Positions 13,953-24,298 of a DNA stretch of 41,538 nt are shown here, piece after piece (the stretch's first letter is position 1; every line of letters starts with the position of its first letter). The stretch is from Thermoplasmatales archaeon SW_10_69_26 (GTDB taxonomy: Archaea; Thermoplasmatota; SW-10-69-26). The stretch spans positions 1 to 41,538 of the forward strand of contig PXUB01000020.1 of the NCBI GenBank assembly GCA_003009755.1. The letters run 5' to 3'. Under the pieces are notes generated by a model that saw nothing but the letters and a program-made list of their open reading frames with translations, was not told the origin of the DNA and did not search any database. The position numbers and the translations under genes are program-made.

Positions 13953-16385
13953 ATGGCGAGGAGAGCAGTAGCGGTAGTCGCATGCGTATTGTTGATCGCC
14001 TCGGTCCTTCCGACGGCGCTGGGGAGGCACTTCAGCGTCGGGACGCGGGACTCGGTCGGAACCGAAGCGGTCGAGACACCGAACGAGAAGAGCGTCACCG
14101 ACGCCAATCACGCCACGGGCGTGAGCGAGGAATGCTACGAGCCGGATGGCAACCTGACCCAAGACCAAGCCCAACGCTCGCTAGAGACAGACCCGTTCTG
14201 TGGGAAACTGATCTACCAGAGCAACTTCCCCGAGCTGGAGCACTCCAGCTCCCGCGACCAGGACCTGCGGTCCACGTCCGAGCTCACGATCGGGCAGTTC
14301 GACGTCATCGCGACTAGCGTGATCGACGAAGACGAGGAGCCCTGCGCGCCCTTCTGCCGGGACCAGCCGGCTGAGACGGGCAATCTCACCTGGCAAGCCG
14401 TCCACGAGTTCGGATCTGATGCCGGACTGACCGAGGATCCCGATTCGGCGGACGAGCAGAACGAGGGCCCGCGCGACCAGTTCTACGGGGCCTCCATCCA
14501 CATCCCGAAGGCATCCTACGTCCTCCAGCAGAACACCGATGCCTGGCGGATGAACGGCTGGTGGTCGCCGGACGTCACGCACAACTACGTCGCGTACCTG
14601 TACGACAGCGAGGGCAACCCCATCGGTGACGACGACCTCCAGCAAGACGTCCCCAAGCTGCAGGAGAAGAGTGAGCTGTCCGACGCCGCCGAACCGCGCG
14701 TGTGCGGTTGGTCGGAGGACTTCGAGTTCACGTCGCTCAACTTCGAGGGCGCCAACTGCGAGATCCTGTTCGAGTACCGGGAGCCCGGGAACCGAGCTCC
14801 CGAGGACTCGGATTACGATGAGGGGTACAACGATCCGTGCAAGTCGCCGACGTGGGTCTGTGGCGGGTTCTCCGGCGGAGCCTGGTACTCGCAAGCGTAC
14901 TGCCTCAATTGCCAGGCCTCGCAGGTGACCGGCCCCAGCGAAGGCACCTTCCAGTTCATCGAATGGCACTGGCTGGTGGCGCCTGCCCCATCGGACTGCG
15001 GCGGCACCGTCCAACCCGGCGTTGCCTTCGAAACCGATGCCGAGAACCCGTACCTGGCGCACGATCTCGACGTCTGGACGCAGCCGACGGATCTCAAGAG
15101 CAGCGGGACGGCTCGCTCGACCGCGAACGCGGAGGACTTCGCCTGGGACAGCGCGAACGCCGAGGCCGACCGGGCTGTGGAGGGGGTCGTCGACCAGCTC
15201 CCGACCATCCCCAGCGGACCGGACAACCCCGTGAACAACGCGACGGACGTCGAGGTCCCCTCCCAAGTCAGCAAGGCAGACCGCGTGGAGCCGAACGCGG
15301 ACCCCGTCGCTGGGCTCGGCGACACCAGTCAGTCGTTGCCCGAGAGCGGCGGCACGCTCGACCGCAACCTGGAGAACGCTTGCCAGAACCTCAATAGCAA
15401 CGAGGAGCCCGACACGGTCGATCCGTGGGTCGACCTCGTCGACGGCGAGGTCGACTCCCCATCCGAGCAAGGTAGCGACAGCGTCGCGCTATACGCCAAC
15501 GGCGACGAGACGCAGGACAACGAGAACAAGCCCGGACCCAACCTCTTCCGGACCGAGGGCAACGTGGGCTTGTTCACCGACAAGAACGACGACGGCGACT
15601 ACGACACGCTGAGCGGGAACCCGACCGTGCTCAGCACCCGATCGCCAGCCTCGCTCTCGAGCGACAAGTACGACGACAACAACATCAAGACGACCGGGGC
15701 TTACCCGATGCTCTGGGACGTCTGGCTCACGGAGAACGACAACGGTCAGACCGTCGTGGACGAGACCGGCGGCTGCCAGCTGTCCGACACGGTCACGATC
15801 TCCGGAGAGGCCAAGGCCGCTGGCTACGGCCCCAACACGGGTCTCTTCCAGGTGGTCTACCTGAACGAACCGACCACCGTCGTCCGCTCTGACACGGGGG
15901 AGACGCGGTCCTATCCCGGCGGGGACAACATCTACCTGTTCATGAGCCAGAGCGCTCGGCAGCAGTACAACCCGGACGACAGCTCGGCGAACGCCCTCGA
16001 CACGGCGATCGAAGACGCCATCCGTGCACTGCGGCTCGACATGGCCGACGATGCCGAGATCCAGATCCCCGGGGAGGACCTCGGCCTGGACTCCGACTAC
16101 TTCGGGCAATGTAGCGAGGACACGGGTGGCTTCACGCTCGAGTTCTCGTTCACGCACGACTGCAGCCTGGACTGCTCCGGCGACACCATCGTGACCGGCT
16201 ACACGTTCGAGGTCGAGCGACTCGACGGTACCCTGGGCGGTCGCGACGCGAGCTCGATCCCGCTGTTCGAGGTCGACAACCAAGCCTACGACTTCGGTCA
16301 GGGCGCCCAGACCTGGACCGACGTGGACCCGTTCGACAACAACCCCGATCGACAGGACGACGAGGACGACAGCCCACCGACGTGA
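13953..16385 (+). CDS. Large secreted Cys-rich acidic protein of unknown function
   Basis: 810 residues. MARRAVAVVACVLLIASVLP is a signal peptide, probably cleaved near ALG-R. The mature protein is strongly acidic, Asn/Asp/Ser-rich and contains about twenty cysteines, often in pairs (EPCAPFC, QAYCLNCQ, HDCSLDC), suggesting disulfides outside the cell. A Pro/Asn-rich linker region (about 400-480) separates two beta-rich halves. No transmembrane anchor is seen. The start is ATG 13953 with GAGGAGG 7 bases upstream, after an AT-rich stretch (13905-13935) that holds the likely promoter. Its GC content is visibly lower than that of its neighbours. A surface-layer or exported binding protein is possible; I do not recognise a family. 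Confidence 0.8.
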   Translation: MARRAVAVVACVLLIASVLPTALGRHFSVGTRDSVGTEAVETPNEKSVTDANHATGVSEECYEPDGNLTQDQAQRSLETDPFCGKLIYQSNFPELEHSSSRDQDLRSTSELTIGQFDVIATSVIDEDEEPCAPFCRDQPAETGNLTWQAVHEFGSDAGLTEDPDSADEQNEGPRDQFYGASIHIPKASYVLQQNTDAWRMNGWWSPDVTHNYVAYLYDSEGNPIGDDDLQQDVPKLQEKSELSDAAEPRVCGWSEDFEFTSLNFEGANCEILFEYREPGNRAPEDSDYDEGYNDPCKSPTWVCGGFSGGAWYSQAYCLNCQASQVTGPSEGTFQFIEWHWLVAPAPSDCGGTVQPGVAFETDAENPYLAHDLDVWTQPTDLKSSGTARSTANAEDFAWDSANAEADRAVEGVVDQLPTIPSGPDNPVNNATDVEVPSQVSKADRVEPNADPVAGLGDTSQSLPESGGTLDRNLENACQNLNSNEEPDTVDPWVDLVDGEVDSPSEQGSDSVALYANGDETQDNENKPGPNLFRTEGNVGLFTDKNDDGDYDTLSGNPTVLSTRSPASLSSDKYDDNNIKTTGAYPMLWDVWLTENDNGQTVVDETGGCQLSDTVTISGEAKAAGYGPNTGLFQVVYLNEPTTVVRSDTGETRSYPGGDNIYLFMSQSARQQYNPDDSSANALDTAIEDAIRALRLDMADDAEIQIPGEDLGLDSDYFGQCSEDTGGFTLEFSFTHDCSLDCSGDTIVTGYTFEVERLDGTLGGRDASSIPLFEVDNQAYDFGQGAQTWTDVDPFDNNPDRQDDEDDSPPT

Positions 16386-16404
16386 TGGCCGTCCGCGGAT
16401 CGTA

Positions 16405-16446
16405 GGGCCCCACGGGCCCCTCCCCTCTTCTCCGTTCTCTTCTCGA
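16405..16446 (+). terminator. Hairpin plus pyrimidine tract after the large secreted gene
   Basis: A GGGCCC-CAC-GGGCCC stem-loop (16405-16419) followed by a T/C-only run to about 16445, 19 bases after the stop. Same design as the tuf terminator. Confidence 0.6.
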
Positions 16447-16766
16447 CCCCACAGCGGCGGCTGGGGACGGACACCCGCGCGCCTCCGGCTCAGCGCTCGA
16501 AACGGGTTGCCGAGCACGGTGCCGAAGGCGAGCACGGCCCTCCGGGGTCGAGGATGCCGGTCAACGGACCCGGGACGAGGTCGAGCCCGATCGACAGCAA
16601 GGGGCCGGACGGGCGTCGCTTCGAACACCTGGCTGCCGACGGAGCCCAGCCCGATGACGGCAGGCAAGCCGGCGAAAACCGTCGTCGGATCCAAGGCCAC
16701 GGCTGGTCGACGACGAAGCCGCGGAAACCCGCCGCGACCCTGCTCGGGCAGCCGGGGCTTCGGGTC
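16447..16766 (-). other. Intergenic region with a possible frameshifted small gene
   Basis: No intact gene. On the minus strand, 16600-16700 reads MALDPTTVFAGLPAVIGLG and a short continuation, about 16540-16598 reads LLSIGLDLVPGPLTGILDPG in a second frame, and 16500-16540 reads VLAFGTVLGNPFRAL in the first frame again. Joined, they look like one hydrophobic protein with two compensating frameshifts. In GC-rich DNA such readings also arise by chance. Confidence 0.25.
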
Positions 16767-17156
16767 CTAAGCGATCCCGAGGACCTCGCGGGCCTGATCC
16801 GCGTCGTCAACCTGGATCACGATCTCGGGCTCCTTGTTGGAGCCGTTGGCCGTGCCGTACATGTTCTCGATGTTGATCCCCTCCTTGGCCAGCCGCTCGA
16901 GCATGCCGTGGAGGGCACCCGGTTGGTTGGGCAGGCCCAGCGTCAGCACCTCGCCGGTGCGGATCTGGAAGCCGGCCTCCTCGAGGGCCTCCTCGGCCTC
17001 GTGGAGGGGATGAGCACGGATGCGGGCGAACCCGAAGTCGTGCTCGCCTTCGACCATGATCGACTCGATGTTCACGTCCTCGTCGGCCAGGACGGCGGTG
17101 ATCTCCGACAAGGCGCCCGGTTCGTTCTCGATGAAGACGGTGAGCTGTCGGCCCAT
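16767..17156 (-). CDS. Tandem ACT-domain protein
   Basis: 129 residues made of two ACT domains. The first (about 3-65) starts RQLTVFIENEPGALSEI, the second (about 68-129) has LGLPNQPGALHGMLERLAKE. ACT pairs bind amino acids and regulate enzymes or transcription; stand-alone tandem forms are frequent in archaea but their ligands are mostly unknown. The start is ATG 17154-17156; no ribosome-binding site precedes it. Divergent from msrA, about 160 bp apart. Confidence 0.88.
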   Translation of the reverse strand: MGRQLTVFIENEPGALSEITAVLADEDVNIESIMVEGEHDFGFARIRAHPLHEAEEALEEAGFQIRTGEVLTLGLPNQPGALHGMLERLAKEGINIENMYGTANGSNKEPEIVIQVDDADQAREVLGIA

Positions 17157-17283
17157 GGAAAACGCAACATCGAACGGTAGTTGCGCTTTGGCCTTGAACG
17201 CATCGGTGGTGGCCGCGTCTCGACCACCTCGTGCCCGGCGTCGGGACCTTCCCTCGGTCCCTACGTCAGGCCCTCGACCCGGA

Positions 17284-17290
17284 GTATAAG
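17284..17290 (+). promoter_or_regulatory. TATA box of msrA
   Basis: GTATAAG centred about 29 bases before the msrA ATG (17316), so the transcript is probably leaderless. It is one of the clearest promoters in the window. Confidence 0.65.
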
Positions 17291-17315
17291 GACGGGTAGG
17301 CACTCGTCGTCGCCG

Positions 17316-17849
17316 ATGGCGAAAGCTACGCTCGGCGGCGGCTGCTTCTGGTGCATCGAGGCTGCCCTCCAGCGGATCGAGGGCGTCGAGGAGGTCGTGC
17401 CCGGTTACGCCGGCGGCGAATCGGAGGATCCAACCTACCGCGAGGTGTGCGCGGGCGAGACCAGCCACGCCGAGGTCGTGCAGGTCACCTTCGACGGGGA
17501 CGAGCTCGGGTTCCGCGAGCTGCTGCACGTGTTCTTCTCGATCCACAACCCGACGACGAAGGACCGGGAAGGCAACGACGTGGGCTCGCAGTACCGCTCG
17601 ATCGTGCTCACGCACGACGACGATCAGCGATCGATCGTCGAGGACGTCATCGACGAGCTGGAGGAGGCCATCTACGACGACCCGATCGTGACCGAGGTCG
17701 AGCCCATAGAGACCTTCCACGTCGCCGAGGACGAGCACCAAGACTACTACGAGAAGAACCCCAGCCAGGGCTACTGCCGCGTCGTCATCGACCCCAAGAT
17801 CGAGAAGCTGCGCGCCCAGTGGAAGGACAAGATCGTCGAGGGCGCGTGA
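17316..17849 (+). CDS. msrA: Peptide-methionine (S)-S-oxide reductase MsrA
   Basis: 177 residues, full length. It reduces the S-epimer of methionine sulfoxide in proteins and free methionine. The catalytic motif GGGCFWCIE is at residues 7-15; the substrate pocket includes NDVGSQYRS; GYCRVVIDPK near the C-terminus supplies a recycling cysteine. The TATA box at the leaderless distance supports ATG 17316. No msrB is visible nearby. Confidence 0.97.
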   Translation: MAKATLGGGCFWCIEAALQRIEGVEEVVPGYAGGESEDPTYREVCAGETSHAEVVQVTFDGDELGFRELLHVFFSIHNPTTKDREGNDVGSQYRSIVLTHDDDQRSIVEDVIDELEEAIYDDPIVTEVEPIETFHVAEDEHQDYYEKNPSQGYCRVVIDPKIEKLRAQWKDKIVEGA

Positions 17850-17867
17850 GGGCGGACGAAGACGAGG

Positions 17868-18248
17868 TCACAGGCCCTCGACGGCGAGCCCGGGCACCAC
17901 CTCGAAACGCTCGTCGGACGAGAAGAGCACCTCGTCGTAGTGCAGCGCCGTCGTGGCGACTTGCAAGTCGTGCCATCCGAGGGTCCCCCCAGCCCTCATC
18001 AACTCGTGTTGGATGCGGGCGCTCTCGTCAGCCATTTGGCGGGTGAACGGCTCGAAGCCGACCGCTGCCTCCAGCGTCTCCCGAGCCTCATCGCGCTCTC
18101 GTGGTGGGAAACCCGAGAGGTACTCCGTCCAGACCGCCGCGGGAACCCTGACCGGCTCTCGACCGGCTTGGAGATCGAGGTATCTCTCCTCGGCCTTCCC
18201 CTTGCCTTGCTCGAGGGAGACGAGAAAGGTGGTATCGAGAACGGCCAT
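17868..18248 (-). CDS. PIN-domain RNase toxin (VapC-like), module 1
   Basis: 126 residues. PIN-domain acidic residues are visible in AVLDTTFLV (residue 5), VWTEYL (about 42) and GWHDLQVATTAL (about 93), with a late polar/acidic site in SSDERF. VapC toxins cut RNA, often tRNA or rRNA. The gene starts 2 bases after the antitoxin stop codon (18251-18253), so the two are co-transcribed and probably translationally coupled. The product is full length for the family. Confidence 0.88.
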   Translation of the reverse strand: MAVLDTTFLVSLEQGKGKAEERYLDLQAGREPVRVPAAVWTEYLSGFPPRERDEARETLEAAVGFEPFTRQMADESARIQHELMRAGGTLGWHDLQVATTALHYDEVLFSSDERFEVVPGLAVEGL

Positions 18249-18250
18249 CC

Positions 18251-18457
18251 TCAGGCCCCCGGACGATCGAGTCGATCGGCCTCGCGGATGTTCTCGCGGG
18301 CGTCCTCGATCTCCGAGGGTGAGCGCAGATCCTGGAGGTCCCTCAGATCCCCTCCCCCGAGCAGCCTCATGACCGTGTCGCTGTAGCTTTCTCCCGGACG
18401 TTTGGCGTTCGTGAGTCGCCGATACGCATCGTCCGAAAGCTGGACCATCCGAGTCAT
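18251..18457 (-). CDS. DUF217/VapB-type antitoxin, module 1
   Basis: 68 residues. The N-terminus VQLSDDAYRRLTNAKRPGES followed by YSDTVMRLL is the pattern of the archaeal DUF217 (VapB) antitoxins, with the DNA-binding part first and the toxin-binding helix last. ATG 18455-18457 is chosen because a TATA-like AATATAC lies 30 bases upstream; ATG at 18446-18448 or 18467-18469 are alternatives. Confidence 0.85.
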   Translation of the reverse strand: MTRMVQLSDDAYRRLTNAKRPGESYSDTVMRLLGGGDLRDLQDLRSPSEIEDARENIREADRLDRPGA

Positions 18458-18467
18458 TAGAGACAAC

Positions 18468-18484
18468 ATACGTTTACGCCGTAT
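18468..18484 (-). promoter_or_regulatory. Inverted repeat in the module 1 promoter, probable antitoxin operator
   Basis: ATACG-n7-CGTAT, perfect 5-bp arms, between the TATA-like sequence (about 18481-18488) and the antitoxin start, where a bound antitoxin would block transcription. The region is markedly AT-rich. Confidence 0.5.
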
Positions 18485-18603
18485 ATTGGTTTTATGCGTG
18501 GTGTGGAACGGGCGCGGCAGGTCTGCTGCGGTCCGCCGCCTGCCTCGGGCCCCTCTACCTTTCCTGCTCGTCGTTCGTCGCGGCTCCCGGAGGTCTGAGG
18601 GGC

Positions 18604-18981
18604 TCAGCCGTAGGTGATCGTCTCCTGGGCCGGGAAGTGGTGGGCGTTGCCCGTCACGATCGGGAGACCACCGCGGTTCTCGGCCACTCCTCCGATCAGC
18701 ACGTCGCTCCAACCCGGGAAGGTTCCCTCATCGAGCGTGCGCCCAGCGAGGGCGGCGGCCTCGCGGGCGTCCCCGGTTCGCAGCTCGACGACCTCACCGG
18801 CCCCTCGGAGCTGGTCGACGTCGCTTTGCGGATCCGAACAGCCGGCCAGGTACTCGGCGACCACGACCGTCGGGATGACGAGCAGCTCGTGGTCGGCCGC
18901 GAAGCGGTCGGCCAGGTCCCTGGCACCGTCGTTGCCTTTGGCGATGTCGACGAGGAAGGACGTGTCGACGACCACCGCCAT
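18604..18981 (-). CDS. PIN-domain RNase toxin (VapC-like), module 2
   Basis: 125 residues. AVVVDTSFLVDIAKG carries the first catalytic Asp, VVVAEYLAG the Glu, and WSDVLIGGVAENRGGLPIVT the third acidic site followed by NAHHF. The ATG follows the antitoxin TGA with no spacer (TGAATG). Only weakly similar to the module 1 toxin, so not a recent duplication. Confidence 0.88.
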   Translation of the reverse strand: MAVVVDTSFLVDIAKGNDGARDLADRFAADHELLVIPTVVVAEYLAGCSDPQSDVDQLRGAGEVVELRTGDAREAAALAGRTLDEGTFPGWSDVLIGGVAENRGGLPIVTGNAHHFPAQETITYG

Positions 18982-19218
18982 TCAATCGTCTCCCTGACCG
19001 AACAGCTCGTCCAGCTTGGCCCGATCGGAGGCTCGGCCGCGGGCCCGCAGTTCCTCGAGGTCGAAGTCCTCGCTAGGCTCGCTGAGTTCCAACAGCTTGC
19101 GGGGATCGCGTCGCTCGGCGGCGATCCGGATCACGGTGTCGCTGTAGGACTCGTCCTCGCGCTTGAGGGCCGTCAGTAGGCCGTAGGCGTCCTCGCTGAG
19201 GTGAACGGATCGCGCCAT
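18982..19218 (-). CDS. DUF217/VapB-type antitoxin, module 2
   Basis: 78 residues. ARSVHLSEDAYGLLTALKRE and ESYSDTVIRIA match the same family as the module 1 antitoxin; the C-terminal half is an acidic helix that should wrap around the toxin. The start is ATG 19216-19218, just downstream of two perfect inverted repeats. Confidence 0.85.
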   Translation of the reverse strand: MARSVHLSEDAYGLLTALKREDESYSDTVIRIAAERRDPRKLLELSEPSEDFDLEELRARGRASDRAKLDELFGQGDD

Positions 19219-19221
19219 TCT

Positions 19222-19256
19222 ACACACCTGTGGTGTGTGGAACATCTTGAATGTTC
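19222..19256 (-). promoter_or_regulatory. Two perfect palindromes in the module 2 promoter
   Basis: ACACACC-TGT-GGTGTGT (19222-19238) and GAACAT-CTTGA-ATGTTC (19240-19256) lie side by side immediately upstream of the antitoxin ATG. Two different palindromes suggest two binding sites, possibly for different regulators. Confidence 0.6.
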
Positions 19257-19403
19257 TGACGGATCGGGGACGAAACTGCGACTGTTGTTCTCGGCGCGAC
19301 GATCCGTCCTCCATCCCGCCGCCTCGACCGGCCTGTCGAAGAGCACGCCCTCCCGGGAGCCAACGCTCAAGTACGGGGGCCCGCTACCGGCGAGTTGCAC
19401 ATC

Positions 19404-22262
<2,859 letters not shown>

Positions 22263-22322
22263 CCGGTCCGCTGGGTTCGGTGGACGCTCGGCTGCCTCCT
22301 CGCGGGTCCAGGGTTGTCCTCG

Positions 22323-22592
22323 TCAGGGACCGGTGTCGGGGTTGCAGCTTCGGCACACGCTGGCCGAGACCTGACGGGCGACAGCCTCGGGGACCCGGGA
22401 GATCGTCGCCCCGCACGACCGACATCGGAAGGTTCCGCTCACGGTTGCCTCACCGAGGCTCACCGCGTGGTCCCGGTTAACGAGGGCTTGGAGTGCCCCA
22501 GGCCCGCGCCACCCCCAGCGCCCAACCGACCCTCGCCCACGGACGGGCAAACAGACCATTTCCCCTCCGTAGGGGTCCACCTTGACGCTCAT
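22323..22592 (-). CDS. Small zinc-ribbon protein
   Basis: 89 residues. The C-terminal half has CRSCGATISR and VCRSCNPDTG, two CxxC knuckles about 24 residues apart; the N-terminal half is basic with aromatic residues. The ATG overlaps the stop of the upstream membrane-protein gene (ATGA), so the two form an operon. No specific family recognised. Confidence 0.7.
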   Translation of the reverse strand: MSVKVDPYGGEMVCLPVRGRGSVGRWGWRGPGALQALVNRDHAVSLGEATVSGTFRCRSCGATISRVPEAVARQVSASVCRSCNPDTGP

Positions 22593-22801
22593 CCGTCCTG
22601 CCGGCGGGTGCCCATCCCCCAGCCCATGATGACCATGCCGAGGAGGAACAACGTGGCGCCCCCGACGAGGGCGGTGCGATCCTGGCCGCCGGCGGCCAGG
22701 TCCACCCCCTGGAACAGCCACCACATCCCGCCGACGGTCATCAGCCCGCCGGTCCAGAAGACCCAACGCACGCCAGCGCCAGCGCCCGGCCGAGGTTTCA
22801 C
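22589..22801 (-). CDS. Small membrane protein with two helices
   Basis: 70 residues from GTG 22799-22801. Two hydrophobic helices (about 12-31 and 44-62) with a short polar loop, then a basic tail TRRQDG. It is the first gene of a two-gene operon with the zinc-ribbon protein. A perfect inverted repeat CCAAAC-GTGG-GTTTGG (22822-22837) lies in the divergent promoter region towards the ytfJ-like operon. Confidence 0.65.
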   Translation of the reverse strand: MKPRPGAGAGVRWVFWTGGLMTVGGMWWLFQGVDLAAGGQDRTALVGGATLFLLGMVIMGWGMGTRRQDG

Positions 22802-22886
22802 GGTTTCGGCCCCGAAAGGACCCAAACGTGGGTTTGGTGGGGGCCAAGCTTGACGATGCGGCCCCCGTATGCGGGCGCGAGCCGCC

Positions 22887-23270
22887 ATGGACGACGTCAA
22901 CGAGATGTTCGAGGAGAGCTTGGACGAGCTGGCCGACGTGCTGGCCGCCGACAACGTGGTCGGCAAGCCGGTGGAGACCGAGTTCGGCGTGATCGTCCCC
23001 CTCCTGAGCGCGGGCTTCGGGTTCGGCGCCGGGGGTGCCAACGGCGACGGGAACAGCAAGGGCACCGGGGCCGGGGCCGGCGGTGGCATCAAGCCGGTCT
23101 CCGTCGTGGTGGTCGGACCCGAGGGCGTCCGCATCGAGCGCCTGGACGACAACCTCTGGGGTCGCCTGGGCGACACCGCCGCCCGCCTCATCGAACAGCA
23201 GCAGCGCCAGGCCGGTGGCTTCTCGATGCCCGGCGAAGGCGGGGGCTCCCCGGTCGAGGGCGCGGACTGA
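22887..23270 (+). CDS. YtfJ/GerW-family protein
   Basis: 127 residues. The central pattern VVGKPVETEFGVIVPLLSAG, then FGFGAGG with a Gly-rich loop, then GGGIKPVSVVVVGPEGVRI is the Spore_YtfJ (GerW) family signature. In Bacillus this protein affects spore germination, but the family is widespread in non-sporulating bacteria and archaea, where its role is unknown. The start at ATG 22887 gives the usual short helical N-terminus; ATG 22869 adds six residues. It is the first gene of a three-gene operon with a DUF2953 protein. Confidence 0.88.
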   Translation: MDDVNEMFEESLDELADVLAADNVVGKPVETEFGVIVPLLSAGFGFGAGGANGDGNSKGTGAGAGGGIKPVSVVVVGPEGVRIERLDDNLWGRLGDTAARLIEQQQRQAGGFSMPGEGGGSPVEGAD

Positions 23271-23273
23271 GCC

Positions 23274-24065
23274 GTGTCCGCCTGGCTCTGGCTGGCGGGC
23301 CTGGCCCTGTTGCTCGTCCTCCTGGCGGCGCTGGCCCTGTCCTCCCCGATCGAGGTGGAAGCCTACGCCGCCTACCCCGCCCAGCCGCCCGTGCAGGTCG
23401 ACGTCCGATGGCTCTACGGCGTCGTCAATCTCGAGGGCCTGGGCCCCTCCGCCGAGGAGGAGCCCGAGGCCCACCCCGAGCCGGAGCCCAAGCCGCCGGC
23501 CGAGTCTGCCCAGCCGGCCCCCGAACGGCAGGCCCCTCCCGAGCCCGAGCCGGGGCCGGCACCGGAGGCCGAGACACGGCCGGAAGCCGAGGAACGCGGC
23601 CCCGAGCCGGGGCCCGAGGACGAGGACGAAAGCCGCCTCGAGAGCGCGCTCGACCAGGGCGTCGAGTACCTGGAGACGCGCAAGGACGTCGAATCGAAGG
23701 TCCAACGCGCCCTGGCCGTCCTCCGCACCGAAGACCTGCCGCTGGCTGTGACACGCATGCTGCGGGACCTCGTGCACGCCGTGCACGTCGAACGGATCGG
23801 CGTCCAGGCCGGGTTCGGGTTCGGCTCGCCGGCCCAGACCGGCAAGGTCTTCGGCCAGCTCACGGCGGCGTTCGCGTGGACGCACGCGACCGACAAGATC
23901 CACGTGGACCTGCAACCGGATTTCCACGCGGTCGGCTTCGAGGCCGGCGCCGACGCCCACGTTCACGCTCGCACGTGGAAACTGCTCCGCCCCCTGATCG
24001 TGTTCGCGCTGGCTCCGCCCGTCTGGCAAGCGATCCGGAACGCGCGAGGCGGCAGCGATGGATGA
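23274..24065 (+). CDS. DUF2953 (YtfI-like) membrane-anchored protein
   Basis: 263 residues. One N-terminal helix (about 4-23), a short beta segment (VDVRWLYGVVNLEG), a long Pro/Glu linker (about 58-125), then the conserved core: ALDQGVEYLETRK, VERIGVQAGFGFGSPAQTGK, LQPDFHAVGFEAGADAHVHAR and a final hydrophobic segment (LIVFALAP). This matches DUF2953, whose Bacillus member YtfI is encoded next to YtfJ. GTG 23274 lies 3 bases after the previous stop. The Pro/Glu linker is longer than usual. Confidence 0.82.
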   Translation: MSAWLWLAGLALLLVLLAALALSSPIEVEAYAAYPAQPPVQVDVRWLYGVVNLEGLGPSAEEEPEAHPEPEPKPPAESAQPAPERQAPPEPEPGPAPEAETRPEAEERGPEPGPEDEDESRLESALDQGVEYLETRKDVESKVQRALAVLRTEDLPLAVTRMLRDLVHAVHVERIGVQAGFGFGSPAQTGKVFGQLTAAFAWTHATDKIHVDLQPDFHAVGFEAGADAHVHARTWKLLRPLIVFALAPPVWQAIRNARGGSDG

Positions 24066-24297
24066 GGGCGATCTCGAGCTGGGCGACCCGATCGTCGCCG
24101 GCGACACCGTGCTTCGTCCGATCACCCGCCGCCGCACCCTGGCTCACACGGGGGACGAGGGCGGGGGTCTGGTGGCTCGGTTGGCGCCCGTGGGGATCCT
24201 CGTCGAGCGAGACGGCTCGATGCGGGCCCTCGATCTCGACGGGGACGTGTTGCCGGAGGGCGTCCTCGACGATCTGAGGGATCGCGAGAGCGGCTGA
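24058..24297 (+). CDS. Small YtfJ/GerW-related protein
   Basis: 79 residues. LGDPIVAGDTVLRPITRRRT, then GGGLVARLAPVGILVERDGS keeps the order of the YtfJ fold (a 'G.P..AG....P' start, a GGG turn and a 'PVGILV' strand) but lacks the long Gly-rich loop. It overlaps the DUF2953 gene by 8 bases, so it is the third gene of the operon. Relationship to YtfJ is inferred from pattern only. Confidence 0.65.
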   Translation: MDEGDLELGDPIVAGDTVLRPITRRRTLAHTGDEGGGLVARLAPVGILVERDGSMRALDLDGDVLPEGVLDDLRDRESG

Positions 24298-24298
24298 G

